Assembly (NCBI GenBank): GCA_920105625.2
Contig: OV050030.1
Location: 213,264,325 to 213,328,324, forward strand
Length of the DNA: 64,000 nucleotides
Source of the DNA: Clusia tigrina
Taxonomy: Eukaryota > Arthropoda > Insecta > Diptera > Clusiidae
Direction of reading: 5' to 3'
The translations under genes and the position numbers were made by a program. Below the pieces are notes generated by a model. That model searched no databases, had not been told where the DNA came from, and worked only from the letters and a program-made list of their open reading frames with translations. This document shows, one piece after another, positions 34,810-48,813 of this stretch; positions within the stretch are counted from its first letter, which is position 1; the number at the start of each line of letters is the position of its first letter.

Positions 34810-37800
34810 ATGCTACCCTTGAGTCCCAAATCAAACACTGAGAAAACTTCAAATGGCCCTAACGGTGCGTCATATACCTACCAAAGTTTGCAACAATCAA
34901 GTGCTTGTAACTTTTTACTGGAGCGTCATAAAATCTGGAAATTTTGTGAGAATAAAGTACTCGAGCCTCTTATCAATTTAAGCTATCGCTCATAGCTATG
35001 CTACCCTTGAGTCCCAAATCAAACACTGATAAAACTTCAAATGGCCCTAACGGTGCGTCATATACCTATCAAAGTTTGCAAGAATCAAGTGATTGTAACT
35101 TTTTACTGGAGCGTCATAAAATCTGGAAATTTTGAGAGAATAAAGTACTCGAGCCTCTTATCTATTTAAGCTATCGCTCATAGCTATGCTACCCTTGAGT
35201 CCCAAATCAAACACTGATAAAACTTCAAATGGCCCTAACGGTGCGTCATATACCTATCAAAGTTTGCAACAATCAAGTGCTTGTAACTTTTTACATGAGT
35301 TACATAAAATCTGGAAATTTTGTGAGAATAAGGTACTCGAGCCTCTTATCAATTTAAGCTATCGCTCATAGCTATGCTACCCTTGAGTCCCAAATAAAAC
35401 ACGTATACAAATTTAAATGGCCCTAACTTCTATACGGTGCGTCCCACACCTATCAAAGTTTGCAACAATCAATTGCTTGCAACTTTTTACGGGAGCGTCA
35501 TAAAATCTTGAAATTTTGTAACAATAAAGTACTCGAGCCTGTTATCAATTTAAGCTATCGCTCATAGCTATGCTACCCTTGAGTCCCAAATCAAACACTG
35601 ATAAAACTTCAAATAGCCCTAACTTCTATACGGTGAGTCCTATACCCATCAAAGTTTGTAACAATCAAATGTTTGTAACTTTTTACTGGAGCGACATAAA
35701 ATCTTGAAATTCTGTGACAATAAAGTACTCGAGCCTCTAGTCAATTTAAGCTATCACTCACAGCTATGCTACCCTTGAGTCCCAAATTAAACACTGATAA
35801 AACTTCAAATGGCCCTAACGGTGCCTCATATACCTATCAAAGTTTCCTACAATCAAGTGCTTGTAACTTCTTACTGGAGAGTCATAAAATCTTGAAATTT
35901 TGTGACAATAAAGTACTCGAGCCTCTTGTAAAGTTATGCAATCGCTCATAGCTATGCCACCCTTGAGTCCCAAATCAAACACTGATAAAACTTCAAATGG
36001 CCCTAACCTCTATACGGTGGGTCCTATACCCATCAAAGTTTGTAACAATCAAATATTTGTAACTTTTTACTGGACCGTCATAAAATCTGGAAATTTTGTG
36101 ACAATAAAGTAGTCGAGCCTCTTGTCAATTTAAGCTATCACTCATAGCTATGCTACCCTTGAGTCCCAAATTAAACACTGATAAAACTTCAAATGGCCCT
36201 AACGGTGCCTCATATACCTATCAAAGTTTCCTACAATCAAGTGCTTGTAACTTCTTACTGGAGAGTCATACAATCTTGAAATTTTGTGACAATAAAGTAC
36301 TCGAGCCTCTTGTCAATTTAAGCTATCACTCATAGCTATGCTACCCTTGAGTCCCAAATCAAACACTGATAAAACTTCAAATGGCCCTAACTTCTATACG
36401 GTGCGTCCTATACCTATCAAAGTTTCCAACAATCAAATGCTTGTAACTTTTTACGGTAGCGTCATAAAATCTTGAAATTTTGTAACAATAAAGCACTAGA
36501 GCCTCTTATCAATTTACGCTATCGCTCATAGCTATGCTACCCTTGAGTCCCAAATCAAACACTGATAAAACTTCAAATGGCCCTAAGGGTGCGTCATATA
36601 CCTACCAAAGTTTGCAACAATCAAGTGCTTGTAACTTTTTACTGGAGCGTCATAAAATCTAGAAATTTTGAGAGAATAAAGTACTCGAGCCTCTTATCAA
36701 TTTAAGCTATCGCTCATAGCTATGCTACCCTTGAGTCCCAAATCAAACACTGATAAAACTTCAAATGGCCCTAACGGTGCGTCATATACCTATCAAAGTT
36801 TGCAACAATCAAGTGCTTGTAACTTTTTACTGGAGCGTCATAAAATCTGGAAATTTTGAGAGAATAAAGTACTCGAGCCTCTTATCTATTTAAGCTATCG
36901 CTCATAGCTATGCTACCCTTGAGTCCCAAATCAAACACTGATAAAACTTCAAATGGCCCTAACGGTGCGTCATATACCTATCAAAGTTTGCAACAATCAA
37001 GTGCTTGTAACTTTTTACATGAGTTACATAAAATCTGGAAATTTTGTGAGAATAAGGTACTCGAGCCTCTTATCAATTTAAGCTATCGCTCATAGCTATG
37101 CTACCCTTGAGTCCCAAATCAAACACGTATAAAAATTTAAATGGCCCTAACTTCTATACGGTGCGTCCCACACCTATCAAAGTTTGCAACAATCAATTGC
37201 TTGCAACTTTTTACGGGAGCGTCATAAAATCTTGAAATTCTGTGACAATAAAGTACTCGAGCCTCTTGTCAATTTAAGCTATCACTCACAGCTATGCTAG
37301 CCTTGAGTCCCAAATTAAACACTGATAAAACTTCAAATGGCCCTAACGGTGCCTCATATACCTATCAAAGTTTCCTACAATCAAGTGCTTGTAACTTCTT
37401 ACTGGAGAGTCATAAAATCTTGAAATTTTGTGACAATAAAGTACTCGAGCCTCTTGTAAAGTTATGCAATCGCTCATAGCTATGCCACCCTTGAGTCCCA
37501 AATCAAACACTGATAAAACTTCAAATGGCCCTAACCTCTATACGGTGCGTCCTATACCCATCAAAGTTTGTAACAATCAAATATTTGTAACTTTTTACTG
37601 GACCGTCATAAAATCTGGAAATTTTGTGACAATAAAGTAGTCGAGCCTCTTGTCAATTTAAGCTATCACTCATAGCTATGCTACCCTTGAGTGCCAAATC
37701 AAACACTGATAAAACTTCAAATGGCCCTAACTTCTATACGGTGCGTCCTATACCTATCAAAGTTTCCAACAATCAAATGCTTGTAACTTTTCACGGGAGC

Positions 37801-38641
37801 GTCATAAAATCTTGAAATTTTGTGACAATAAAGTACTCGAGCCTCTTGTCAATTTAAGCTATCACTCATAGCTATGCTACCCTTGAGTCCCAAATTAAAC
37901 ACTGAGAAAACTTCAAAAGGCCCTAACTTCTATACGGTGCATCCTACACCTATCAAAGTTTTCAACGTTCAAATGCTTGTAACTTCTTACTGGAGAGTCA
38001 TAAAATCTTGAAATTTTGTGACAATAAAGTACTCGAGCCTCTTGTCAATTTAAGCTATCACTCATAGCTATGCTACCCTTGAGTTCCAAATCAAACACTG
38101 ATAAAACTTCAAATGGCCCTAACTTCTATAGGGTGCATCCTACACCTATCAAAGTTTTCAACTTTCAAATGCTTGTAACTTCTTACTGGAGAGTCATAAA
38201 ATCTTGAAATTTTGTGACAATAAAGTACTCGAGCCTCTTGTAAAGTTAAGCAATCGCTCATAGCTATGCTACCCTTGAGCAACAAATCAACCACTGCTAA
38301 AACTGCAAATGGCCCTAACGGTGCGTCATATACCTATCAAAGTTTGCAACAATCAATTGCTTGCAACTTTTTACGGTAGCGTCATAAAATCTTGAAATTT
38401 TGTAACAATAAAGCACTAGAGCCTCTTATCAATTTACGCTATCGCTCATAGCTATGCTACCCTTGAGTCCCAAATCAAAAACTGATAAAACTTCAAATGG
38501 CCCTAACGGTGCGTCATATACCTACCAAAGTTTGCAACAATCAAGTGCTTGCAACTTTTTACGGGAGCGTCATAAAATCTTGAAATTCTGTGACAATAAA
38601 GTACTCGAGCCTCTTGTAAAGTTAAGCAATCGCTCATAGCT
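34810..38641 (+). repeat. Alpha block copy 3
   Basis: It matches copy 2 at offset 7,425 (35186-36300 with 27761-28875) then 7,417 (38109-38550 with 30692-31133), and 1387-2342 at offset 33,423. The slots at 36150, 36338, 36534, 36722, 36910 and 37098 are ordered differently from copy 2. The last monomer, 38454, is chimeric: its start is type B with CAAAAACTG, but from GTGCTTGCAACTTTTTACGG on it matches a C-type second half and AAATTCTGTGAC. Confidence 0.82.
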
Positions 38642-39793
38642 ATGCCACCCTTGAGTCCCAAATCAAACACTGATAAAACTTCAAATGGCCCTAACTTCTA
38701 TACGGTGCGTCCTATACCCATCAAATTTTGTAACAATGAAATGTTTGTAACTTTTTACAGGAGCGTCATAAAATCTTGAAATTTTGTGACAATAAAGTAC
38801 TCGAGCCTCTTGTCAATTTAAGCTATCACTCAGAGCTATGCTACCCTTGAGTCCCAAATCAAACACTGATAAAACTTCAAATAGCCCTAACTTCTATACG
38901 GTGCGTCCTATACCCATCAAAGTTTGTAACAATGAAATGTTTGTAACATTTTACTGGGGCGACATAAAATCTTGAAATTTTGTGACAATAAAGTACTCGA
39001 GCCTCTTGTCAATTTAAGCTATCACTCATAGCTATGCTACCCTTGAGTTCCAAATCAAACACTGATAAAAATTCAAATGGCCCTAACTTCTATAGGGTGC
39101 ATCCTACACCTATCAAAGTTTTCAACGTTCAAATGCTTGTAACTTCTTACTGGAGAGTCATAAAATCTTGAAATTTTGTGACAATAAAGTACTCGAGCCT
39201 CTTGTAAAGTTAAGCAATCGCTCATAGCTATGCTACCCTTGAGCAACAAATCAACCACTGCTAAAACTTCAAATGGCCCTAACGGTGCGTCATATACCTA
39301 CCAAAGTTTGCAACAATCAAGTGCTTGTAACTTTTTACTGGAGCGTCATAAAATCTGGAAATTTTGTGAGAATAAAGTACTCGAGCCTCTTTTCAATTTA
39401 AGCTATCGCTCATAGCTATGCTACCCTTGAGTCCCAAATCAAACACTGATAAAACTTCAAATGGCCCTAACGGTGCGTCCCACACCTATCAAAGTTTGCA
39501 ACAATCAAGTGCTTGTAACTTTTTACTGGAGCGTCATAAAATCTGGAAATTTTGAGAGAATAAAGTACTCGAGCCTCTTATCTATTTAAGCTATCGCTCA
39601 TAGCTAAGCTACCCTTGAGTCCCAAATCAAACACTGATAAAACTTCAAATGGCCCTAACGGTGCGTCATATACCTATCAAAGTTTGCAACAATCAAGTGC
39701 TTGTAACTTTTTACATGAGTTACATAAAATCTGGAAATTTTGTGAGAATAAGGTACTCGAGCCTCTTATCAATTTAAGCTATCGCTCATAGCT
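38642..39793 (+). repeat. Mixed connector monomers
   Basis: These include the GAAATG dimer (38642, 38838), a TCTATAGGG monomer (39034), a D/B chimera (39230, CAACCACTGC then a type B body), 39418(S, GTCCCACACC in a short monomer) and 39606(S, with AAG replacing ATG as at 5896). The set has no single counterpart elsewhere and looks like the joint between the alpha and beta copies. Confidence 0.72.
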
Positions 39794-39989
39794 ATGCTAC
39801 CCTTGAGTCCCAAATCAAACACGTATAAAAATTTAAATGGCCCTAACTTCTATACGGTGCGTCCCACACCTATCAAAGTTTCCAACAATCAAATGCTTGT
39901 AACTTTTCACGGGAGCGTCATAAAATCTTGAAATTTTGTAACAATAAAGTACTCGAGCCTCTTATCAATTTTAGCTATCGCTCATAGCT
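39794..39989 (+). repeat. Chimeric monomer at the start of the shifted beta copy
   Basis: It starts as subfamily C (CACGTATAAAAATTTAAATGG, GTCCCACACC). Near 39888 it changes to TTTCCAACAATCAAATGC with TTTTCACGGGAGCG, the second half of the third beta slot (for example 9171-9366). From here the beta order follows at offset 30,623. Confidence 0.82.
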
Positions 39990-42900
39990 TTGCTACCCTT
40001 GTGTCCCAAATCAAACACTGAAAAAACTTCAAATCGCCCTAACTTCTATACGGTGCGTCCTATACCCATCAAAGTTTGTAACAATCAAATGTTTGTAACT
40101 TTTTACTGGAGCGTCATAAAATCTTGAAATTTTGTGACAATAAAGTACTCGAGCCTCTTGTCAATTTAAGCTATCACTCATAGCTATGCTACCCTTGAGT
40201 CCCAAATCAAACACTGAGAAAACTTCAAAAGGCCCTAACTTCTATACGGTGCATCCTACACCTATCAAAGTTTTCAACGTTCAAATGCTTGTAACTTCTT
40301 ACTGGAGAGTCATAAAATCTTGAAATTTTGTGACAATAAAGTACTCGAGCCTCTTGTCAATTTAAGCTATCACTCATAGCTATGCTACCCTTGAGTCCCA
40401 AATCAAACACTGATAAATCTTCAAATGGCCCTAACTTCTATAGGGTGCATCCTACACCTATCAAAGTTTTCAACGTTCAAATGCTTGTAACTTCTTACTG
40501 GAGAGTCATAAAATCTTGAAATTTTGTGACAATAAAGTACTCGAGCCTCTTGTAAAGTTAAGCAATCGCTCATAGCTATGCTACCCTTGAGCAACAAATC
40601 AACCACTGCTAAAACTGCAAATGGCCCTAACGGTGCGTCATATACCTATCAAAGTTTGCAACAATCAATTGCTTGCAACTTTTTACGGTAGCGTCATAAA
40701 ATCTTGAAATTTTGTAACAATAAAGCACTAGAGCCTCTTATCAATTTACGGTATCGCTCATAGCTATGCTACTCTTGAGTCCCAAATCAAACACTGATAA
40801 AACTTCAAATGGCCCTAACGGTGCGTCATATACCTACCAAAGTTTGCAACAATCAAGTGCTTGTAACTTTTTACTGGAGCGTCATAAAATCTGGAAATTT
40901 TGTGAGAATAAAGTACTCGAGCCTCTTATTAATTTAAGCTATCGCTCATAGCTATGCTACCCTTGAGTCCCAAATCAAACACTGATAAAACTTCAAATGG
41001 CAATAACGGTGCGTCATATACCTATCAAAGTTTGCAAAAATCAAGTGCTTGTAACTTTTTACTGGAGCGTTATAAAATCTGGAAATTTTGAGAGAATAAA
41101 GTACTCGAGCCTCTTATCTATTTAAGCTATCGCTCATTGCTATGCTACCCTTGAGTCCCAAATCAAACACTGGTAAAACTTCAAATGGCCCTAACGGTGC
41201 GTCATATACCTATCAAAGTTTGCAACAATCAAGTGCTTGTAACTTTTTACATGAGTTACATAAAATCAGGAAATTTTGTGAGAATAAGGTACTCGAGCCT
41301 CTTATCAATTTAAGCTATCGCTCATAGCTATGCTACCCTTGAGTCCCAAATCAAACACGTATAAAAATTTAAATGGCCCTAACTTCTATACGGTGCGTCC
41401 CACACCTATCAAAGTTTGCAACAATCAATTGCTTGCAACTTTTTACGGGAGCGTCATAAAATCTTGAAATTTTGTAACAATAAAGTACTCGAGCCTGTTA
41501 TCAATTTAAGCTATCGCTCATAGCTATGCTACCCTTGAGTCCCAAATCAAACACTGATAAAACTTCAAATAGCCCTAACTTCTATACGGTGAGTCCTATA
41601 CCCATCAAAGTTTGTAACAATCAAATGTTTGTAACTTTTTACTGGAGCGACATAAAATCTTGACATTCTGTGACAATAAAGTACTCGAGCCTCTTGTCAA
41701 TTTAAGCTATCACTCACAGCTATGCTACCCTTGAGTCCCCAAATTAAACACTGATAAAACTTCAAATGGCCCTAACGGTGCCTCATATACCTATCAAAGT
41801 TTCCTACAATCAAGTGCTTGTAACTTCTTACTGGAGAGTCATAAAATCTTGAAATTTTGTGACAATAAAGTACTCGAGCCTCTTGTAAAGTTATGCAATC
41901 GCTCATAGCTATGCCACCCTTGAGTCCCAAATCAAACACTGAGAAAACTTCAAATGGCCCTAACCTCTATACGGTGCGTCCTATACCCATCAAAGTTTGT
42001 AACAATCAAATATTTGTAACTTTTTACTGGAGTGTCATAAAATCTTGAAATTTTGTGACAATAAAGTAGTCGAGCCTCTTGTCAATTTAAGCTATCGCTT
42101 AGAGCTATACAACCCTTGAGTCCCAAATCAAACACTGATAAAACTTCAAATGGCCCTAACTTCTATACGGTGCGTCCTATACCTATCAAAGTTTCCAACA
42201 ATCAAATGCTTGTAACTTTTCACGGGAGCGTCATAAAATCTTGAAATTTTGTAACAATAAAGTACTCGAGCCTCTTATCAATTTTAGCTATCGCTCATAG
42301 CTTTGCTACCCTTGTGTCCCAAATCAAACACTGAAAAAACTTCAAATGGCCCTAACTTCTATACGGTGCGTCCTATACCCATCAAAGTTTGTAACAATCA
42401 AATGTTTGTAACTTTTTACTGGAGCGTCATAAAATCTTGAAATTTTGTGACAATAAAGTACTCGAGCCTCTTGTCAATTTACGCTATCACTCATAGCTAT
42501 GCTACCCTTGAGTCCCAAATCAAACACTGAGAAAACTTCAAATGGCCCTAACTTCTATACGGTGCATCCTACACCTAGCAAAGTTTTCAACGTTCAAATG
42601 CTTGTAACTTCTTACTGGAGAGTCATAAAATCTTGAAATTTTGTGACAATAAAGTACTCGAGCCTCTTGTAAAGTTAAGCAATCGCTCATAGCTATGCTA
42701 CACTTGAGTCCCAAATCAACCACTGCTAAAACTTCAAATAGCCCTAACGGTGCGTCATATACCTATCAAAGTTTGCAACAATCAATTGCTTGCAACGTTT
42801 TACGGTAGCGTCATAAAATCTTGAAATTTTGTAACAATAAAGTACTAGAGCCTCTTATCAATTTAAGCTATCGCTCATAGCTATGCTACCCTTGAGTCCC

Positions 42901-43274
42901 AAATCAAACACTGATAAAACTTCAAATGGCCCTAACCTCTATACGGTGCGTCCTATACCCATCAAAGTTTGTAACAATCAAATGTTTGTAACTTTTTACT
43001 GGAGTGTCATAAAATCTTGAAATTTTGTGACAATAAAGTACTCGAGCCTCTTGTCAATTTAAGCTATCACTCATAGCTATGCTACCCTTGAGTCCCAAAT
43101 CAAACACTAATAAAACTTCAAATGGCCCTTACTTCTATACGGTGCGTCCTATACCCATCAAAGTTTGTAACAATCAAATGTTTTTAACTTTTTACTGGAG
43201 CGTCATAAAATCTTGAAATTTTGTGACAAAAAAGTACTCGAGCCTCTTGTCAATTTAAGGTATCACTCATAGCT
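39990..43274 (+). repeat. Shifted copy of the beta end and beta-gamma connector
   Basis: Landmarks follow 9367-12650 at offset 30,623, becoming 30,624 after an extra C in GTCCCCAAATT near 41740. The beta slot order, the four connector monomers and the TAGCAAAG marker are all kept. Private changes include TTAGAGCTATACAACCC near 42100 and CTCATTGCTATG near 41138. The 12651-12838 short monomer of gamma is missing at the right end. Confidence 0.88.
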
Positions 43275-45014
43275 TTGCTACCCTTGAGTCCCAAATCAAT
43301 TACGTATAAAACTTCAAAAGGCCCTAACTTCTATACGGTTCCTCCCACACCTATCAAAGTTTGCAACAATCAATTGCTTGCAACTTTTTACGTGAGCGTC
43401 ATAAACCTTGAAATTTTGTGACAATAAAGTACTCGAGAATCTTGTCAATTTAAGCTATCACTCATAGCTATGCTACCCTTGAGTCCCAAATCAAACACTG
43501 ATAATACTTCAAATGGCCCTAACTTCTATACGGTGCATCCTGCACATATCAAAGTTTTCAACATTCAAATGCTTGTAACTTCTTACTGGAGAGTCATAAA
43601 ATCTTGAAATTTTGTGACAATAAAGTACTCGAGCCTCTTGTAAAGTTAAGCAATCGCTCATAGCTATGCTACCCTTGAGTCCCAAATCAAACACTGATAA
43701 AACTTTAAATGGCCCTAACGGTGCGCCATATACTTATCAAAGTTTGCAACAATCAAGTGCTTGTAACTTTTTACTGGAGCGTCATAAAATCTGGAAATTT
43801 TGTGAGAATAAAGTACTCGAGCCTCTTATCAATTTAAGCTATCGCTCATAGCTATGCTACCCTTGAGTCCCAAATCAAACACTGATAAAACTTCAAATGG
43901 CCCTAACTTCTATAGGGTGCATCCTACACCTATCTAAGTTTTCAACGTTCAAATGCTTGTAACTTCTTACTGGAGAGTCATAAAATCTTGAAATTTTGTG
44001 ACAATAAAGTACTCGAGCCTCTTGTAAAGTTAAGCAATCGCTCATAGCTATGCTACCCTTGAGTAACAAATCAACCACTGCTAAAACTGCAAATGGCCCT
44101 AACGGTGCGTCATATACCTATCAAAGTTTGCAACAATCAATTGCTTGCAACTTTTTACGGTAGCGTCATAAAATCTTGATATTTGGTAACAATAAAGTAC
44201 TAGAGCCTCTTATCAATTTATGCTATCGCTCATAGCTATGCTACCCTTGAGTCCCAAATCAAACACTGATAAAACTGCAAATGGCCCTAACTTCTATACG
44301 GTGCGCCCTATACCCGTCAAAGTTTGTAACTATCAAATGTTTGTAACTTTTTACTGGAGCGTCATAAAATCTTGAAATTTTGTAACAATAAAGTACTCGA
44401 GCCTCTTATCAATTTTAGCTATCGCTCATAGCTATGCTACCCTTGAGTCCCAAATCAAACACTGATAAAACTTCTAATGGCCCTAACCTCTATACGGTGC
44501 GTCCTATACCCATCAAAGTTTGTAACAATCAAATGTTTGTAACTTTTTACTGGAGTGTCATAAAATCTGGAAATTTTGTGACAATAAAGTACTGGAGCCT
44601 CTTGTCAATTTAAGCTATCACTCATAGCTATGCTACCCTTGAGTCCCAAATAAAACACTGATAAAACTTCAAATGGTCCTAACTTCTATACGGTGCGTCC
44701 TATACCCATCAAAGTTTGCAACAATCAAATGTTTGTAACTTTTTACTGGAGCGTCATAAAATCTTGAAATTTTGTGACAAAAAAGTACAAGAGCCTCTTG
44801 TCAATTTAAGGTATCACTCATAGCTATGCTACCCTTGAGTCCCAAATCTAACACTGATAAAACTTCAAATGGCCCTAACGGTGCGTCATATACCTATCAA
44901 AGTTTGCAACAATCAAGTGCTTGTAACTTTTTACTGGAGCGTCATAAAATCTGGAAATTTTGTGAGAATAAAGTACTCGAGCCTCTTATCAATTTAAGCT
45001 ATCACTCATAGCTA
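43275..45014 (+). repeat. Gamma copy with two monomers missing
   Basis: 43275-44237 follows 12839-13801 at offset 30,436, which is 188 bp less than before because one short monomer (12651-12838) is lost. After 44238 the match is to 15916-16700 at offset 28,322, so a further short slot is skipped. Each loss is a whole monomer, so register and orientation are kept. Confidence 0.85.
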
Positions 45015-46181
45015 TGCTACCCTTGAGTCCCAAATAAAACACTGATAAAACTTCAAATGGTCCTAACTTCTATACGGTGCGTCCTATACCCATCAAAGTT
45101 TGTAACAATGAAATGTTTGTAACTTTTTACTGGAGCGTCATAAAATCTTGAAATTTTGTGACAAAAAAGTACTCGAGCCTCTTACCAATTTAAGCTATCG
45201 CTCATATCTATGTTACCCTTGAGTCCCAAATCAAACACTGATAAAACTTCAAATGGCCCTAACATCTATACGGTGCGTCCTATATCCATCAAAGTTTGTA
45301 ACAATCAAATGTTTGTAACTTTTTACTGGAGCGTCATAAAATCTTGAAATTTTGTGACAATAAATTACTCGAGCCACTTATCAATTTAAGCTATCGCTCA
45401 TAGCTATGCTACTCGTGAGTCCCAAATCAAACACGTATAAAATTTCAAATGGCCCTAACTTCTATACGGTGCGTCCAACACCTATCAAAGTTTGTAACAA
45501 TCAATTGCTTGCAACTTTTTACGGGAGCGTCATAAAATCTTCAAATTTTGTAACAATAAAGTACTCGAGCCTCTTATCAATTTAAGCTATCGCTCATAGC
45601 TTTGCTACCCTTGAGTCCCAAATCAAACACTGATAAAACTTCAAATGGCCCTAACTTCTATACGGTGCGTTCTACACCTATCAAAGTTTGCAACAATCAA
45701 ATGCTTGTAACGTCTTACTGGAGAGTCATAAAATCTTGAAATTTTGTGACAATAAAGTACTCGAGCCTCTTGTAAAGTTAAGCAATCGCTCATAGCTATG
45801 CCACCCTTGAGTCCCAAATCAACCACTGCTAAAACTTCAAATAGCCCTAACGGTGCGTCATATACCTATCAAAGTTTGCAACAATCAAGTGCATGTAAAT
45901 TTTTACTGTAGCGTCATAAAATCTGGAAATTTTGTGACAATAAAGTACTCGAGAATCTTGTCAATTTAAGCTATCACTCATAGCTATGCTACCCTTGAGT
46001 CCCAAATCAAACACTGATAATACTTCAAATGGCCCTAACTTCTATACGGTGCATCCTACACATATCAAAGTTTTCAACATTCAAATGCTTGTAACTTTTT
46101 ACTGGAGAGTCATAAAATCTTGAAATTTTGTGACAATAAAGTACTCGAGCCTCTTGTAAAGTTAAGCAATCGCTCATAGCT
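45015..46181 (+). repeat. Extra five-monomer segment before delta
   Basis: Relative to 16.7 kb this place has 972 bp more (4x196 + 188). The extra monomers include 45211 (ATGTTACCC, TATATCCATC) with both GTTTGTAAC repeats intact, 45407 (ACTCGTGAG), 45603 (TTTGC) and 45799 (ATGCCACCC, short). The intact 45211 monomer is the undeleted relative of the 179-bp delta monomers, so this segment keeps an older state. Confidence 0.8.
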
Positions 46182-48028
46182 ATGCTACCCTTGAGTCCCA
46201 AATCAAACACTGATAAAACTTCAAATGGCCCTAACGGTGCGTCATATACCTATCAAAGTTTGCAACAATCAAGTGCTTGTAACTTTTTACTGAAGCGTCA
46301 TAAAATCTGGAAATTTTGTGAGAATAAAGAACTCGAGCCTCTTATCAATTTAAGCTATCGCTCATAGCTATGCTACCCTTGAGTCCCAAATCAAACACTG
46401 ATAAAACTTCAAATGGCCCTAACTTCTATAAGGTGCCTCCCACACCTATCAAAGTTTGCAACAATCAATTGCTTGCAACTTTTTATGGGAGCGTCAAAAA
46501 AGTTTGAAATTTTGTGACAATAAAGTACTCGAGCCTCTTACCAATTTAAGCTATCGCTCATAGCTATGTTACCCTTGAGTCCCAAATCAAACACTGATAA
46601 AACTTCAAATGGCCCTAACATCTATACGGTGCGTCCTATATCCATCAAAGTTTGTAACTTTTTACTGTAGCGTCATAAAATCTTGAAATTTTGTGACAAT
46701 ACATTACTCGAGCCACTTATCAATTTAAGCTATCGCTCATAGCTATGCTACCCGTGTGTCCCAAATCAAACACGTATAAAACTTCAAATGGCCCTAACTT
46801 CTATACGGTGCGTCCAACACCTATCAAAGTTTCCAACAATCAATTGCTTGCAACTTTTTACGGGAGCGTCATAAAATCTTCAAATTTTGTAACAATAAAG
46901 TACTCGAGCCTCTTATCAATTTAAGCTATCGCTCATAGCTTTGCTACCCTTGAGTCCCAAATCAAACACTGATAAAACTTCAAATGGCCCTAACTTCTAT
47001 ACGGTGCGTCCTATACCAATCAAAGTTTGTAACAATCAAATGTTTGTAACTTTTTACTGGAGCGTCATAAAATCTTGAAATTTTGTGACAATAAAGTACT
47101 CAAGAATCTTGTCAATTTCAGCTATCACTCATAGCTATGCTACCCTTGAGTCCCAAGTCAAACACTGATAATACTTCAAATGGCCCTAACTTCTATACGG
47201 TGCATCCTACACTTATCAAAGTTTTCAACATTCAAATGCTTGTAACTTCTTACTGGAGAATCATTAAATCTTGAAATTTTGTGACAATAAAGTACTCGAG
47301 CCTCTTGTAAAGTTAAGCAATCGCTCATAGCTATGCTACACTTGAGTCCCAAATCAAACACTGATAAAACATCAAATGGCCCTAACGGTGCGTCATATAC
47401 CTATCAAAGTTTGCAACAATCAAGTGCTTGTAACTTTTTACTGGAGCGTCAAAAAATCTGGAAATTTTGTGAGAATAAAGTACTCGAGCCTCTTATCAAT
47501 TTAAGCTATCGCTGATAGCTATGCTACCCTTGAGTCCCAAATCAAACGCTGATAAAACTTCAAATGGCCCTAACTTCTATACGGTGCGTCCTATACCTAT
47601 CAAAGTTTCCAACAATCAAATGCTTGTAACTTTTTACTGGAGCTTAATAAAATCTTGAAATTTTGTGACAATAAAGTACTCGAGCCTTTTATCAATTTAA
47701 GTTATCGCTCATAGCTATGCTACCCTTGAGCCCCAAATCAAACACTGATAAAACTTCAAGTGGCCCTAACTTCTATACGGTGCGTCCTATACACATCAAA
47801 TTTTGTAACAATCAAATGTTTGTAACTGTTTACTGGAGCGTCATAAAATCTTGAAATTTTGTGACAATAAAGTACTCGAGCCTCTTATCTATTTAAGATA
47901 TCGCTCATAGCTATGCTACCCTTGAGTCCCAAATCAAACACGTATAAAACTTCAAAAGGCCCTAAATTCTATAAGGTGCCTCCCACACCTATCAAAGTTT
48001 GCAACAATCAATTGCTTGCAACTTTTTA

Positions 48029-48044
48029 TTTTGTGACTTTGAAA
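48029..48044 (+). other. 16-base replacement patch (template-switch-like)
   Basis: Sister copies read TTTTTATGGGAGCGTCAAAAA here (for example 50656-50680). This copy reads TTTTTATTTTGTGACTTTGAAACTTTG over the same length. The new bases TTTTGTGAC match the sequence about 20 bp downstream in the same monomer. Length is unchanged, so a local template switch or short conversion tract explains it better than separate substitutions. Confidence 0.75.
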
Positions 48045-48465
48045 CTTTGAAATTTTGTGACAATAAAGTACTCGAGCCTCTTACCAATTTAAGCTATCGC
48101 TCATAGCTATGTTACCCTTGTCAAATCAAACACTGATAAAACTTCAAATGGCCCTAACATATATACGGTGCGTCCTATATCCATCAAAGATTGTTACTTT
48201 TTACTGGAGCGTCATAAAATCTTGAAATTTTGTGACAATAAATTACTCGAGCAATTTAAGCTATCGCTCATAGCTATGCTACCCGTGAGTCCCAAATCAA
48301 ACACGTATAAAACTTCAAATGGCCCTAACTTCTATACGGTGCGTCCAACACCTATCAAAGTTTGCAACAATCAATTGCTTGCAACTTTTTACGGGAGCGT
48401 CATAAAATTTTCAAATTTTGTAACAATAAAGTACTCGAGCCTCTTATCAATTTAAACTATCGCTC

Positions 48466-48475
48466 ATAGCCGAAC
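48466..48475 (+). repeat. 50-bp deletion junction (146-bp monomer)
   Basis: GCTCATAGC passes to CGAACTTCTATACGG, with 52 bases replaced by CG. The lost part includes ATGCTACCC through GGCCCT, and with it the right half of the palindrome. Identical junctions are at about 51099-51105 and 53920-53926. Copy 1 at 19553 lacks it. Confidence 0.9.
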
Positions 48476-48813
48476 TTCTATACGGTGCGTCCTATACCCA
48501 TCAAAGTTTGTAACAATCAAATGTTTGTAACTTTTTACTGGAGCGTCATAAAATCTTGAAATTTTGTGACAATAAAGTACTCAAGAATCTTGTCAATTTA
48601 AGCTATCACTCATAGATATGCTACCCTTGAGTCCCAAATCAAACACTGATAATACTTCAAATGGCCCTAAATTCTATACGGTGCATCCTACACTTATCAA
48701 AGTTTTCAACATTCAAATGCTTGTAACTTCTTACTGGAGAGTCATAAAATCTTGAAATTTTGTGACAATAAAGTACTCGAGCCTCTTGTAAAGTTAAGCA
48801 ATCGCTCATAGCT

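Larger units (their letters stand above)
46182..48813 (+). repeat. Delta HOR, copy 2 (14-mer, 2,632 bp)
   Basis: Lengths are 188, 196, 179, 196, 196, 196, 188, 196, 196, 196, 167, 196, 146 and 196, summing to exactly 2,632. The unit contains the 17-bp scar, the 4- and 8-bp losses, and a 50-bp deletion (ATAGCCGAACTTC at 48465-48477). It is followed directly by another copy of equal length. Reading the two side by side I saw only about six differences, the largest being a 16-base patch at 48029. Confidence 0.95.
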
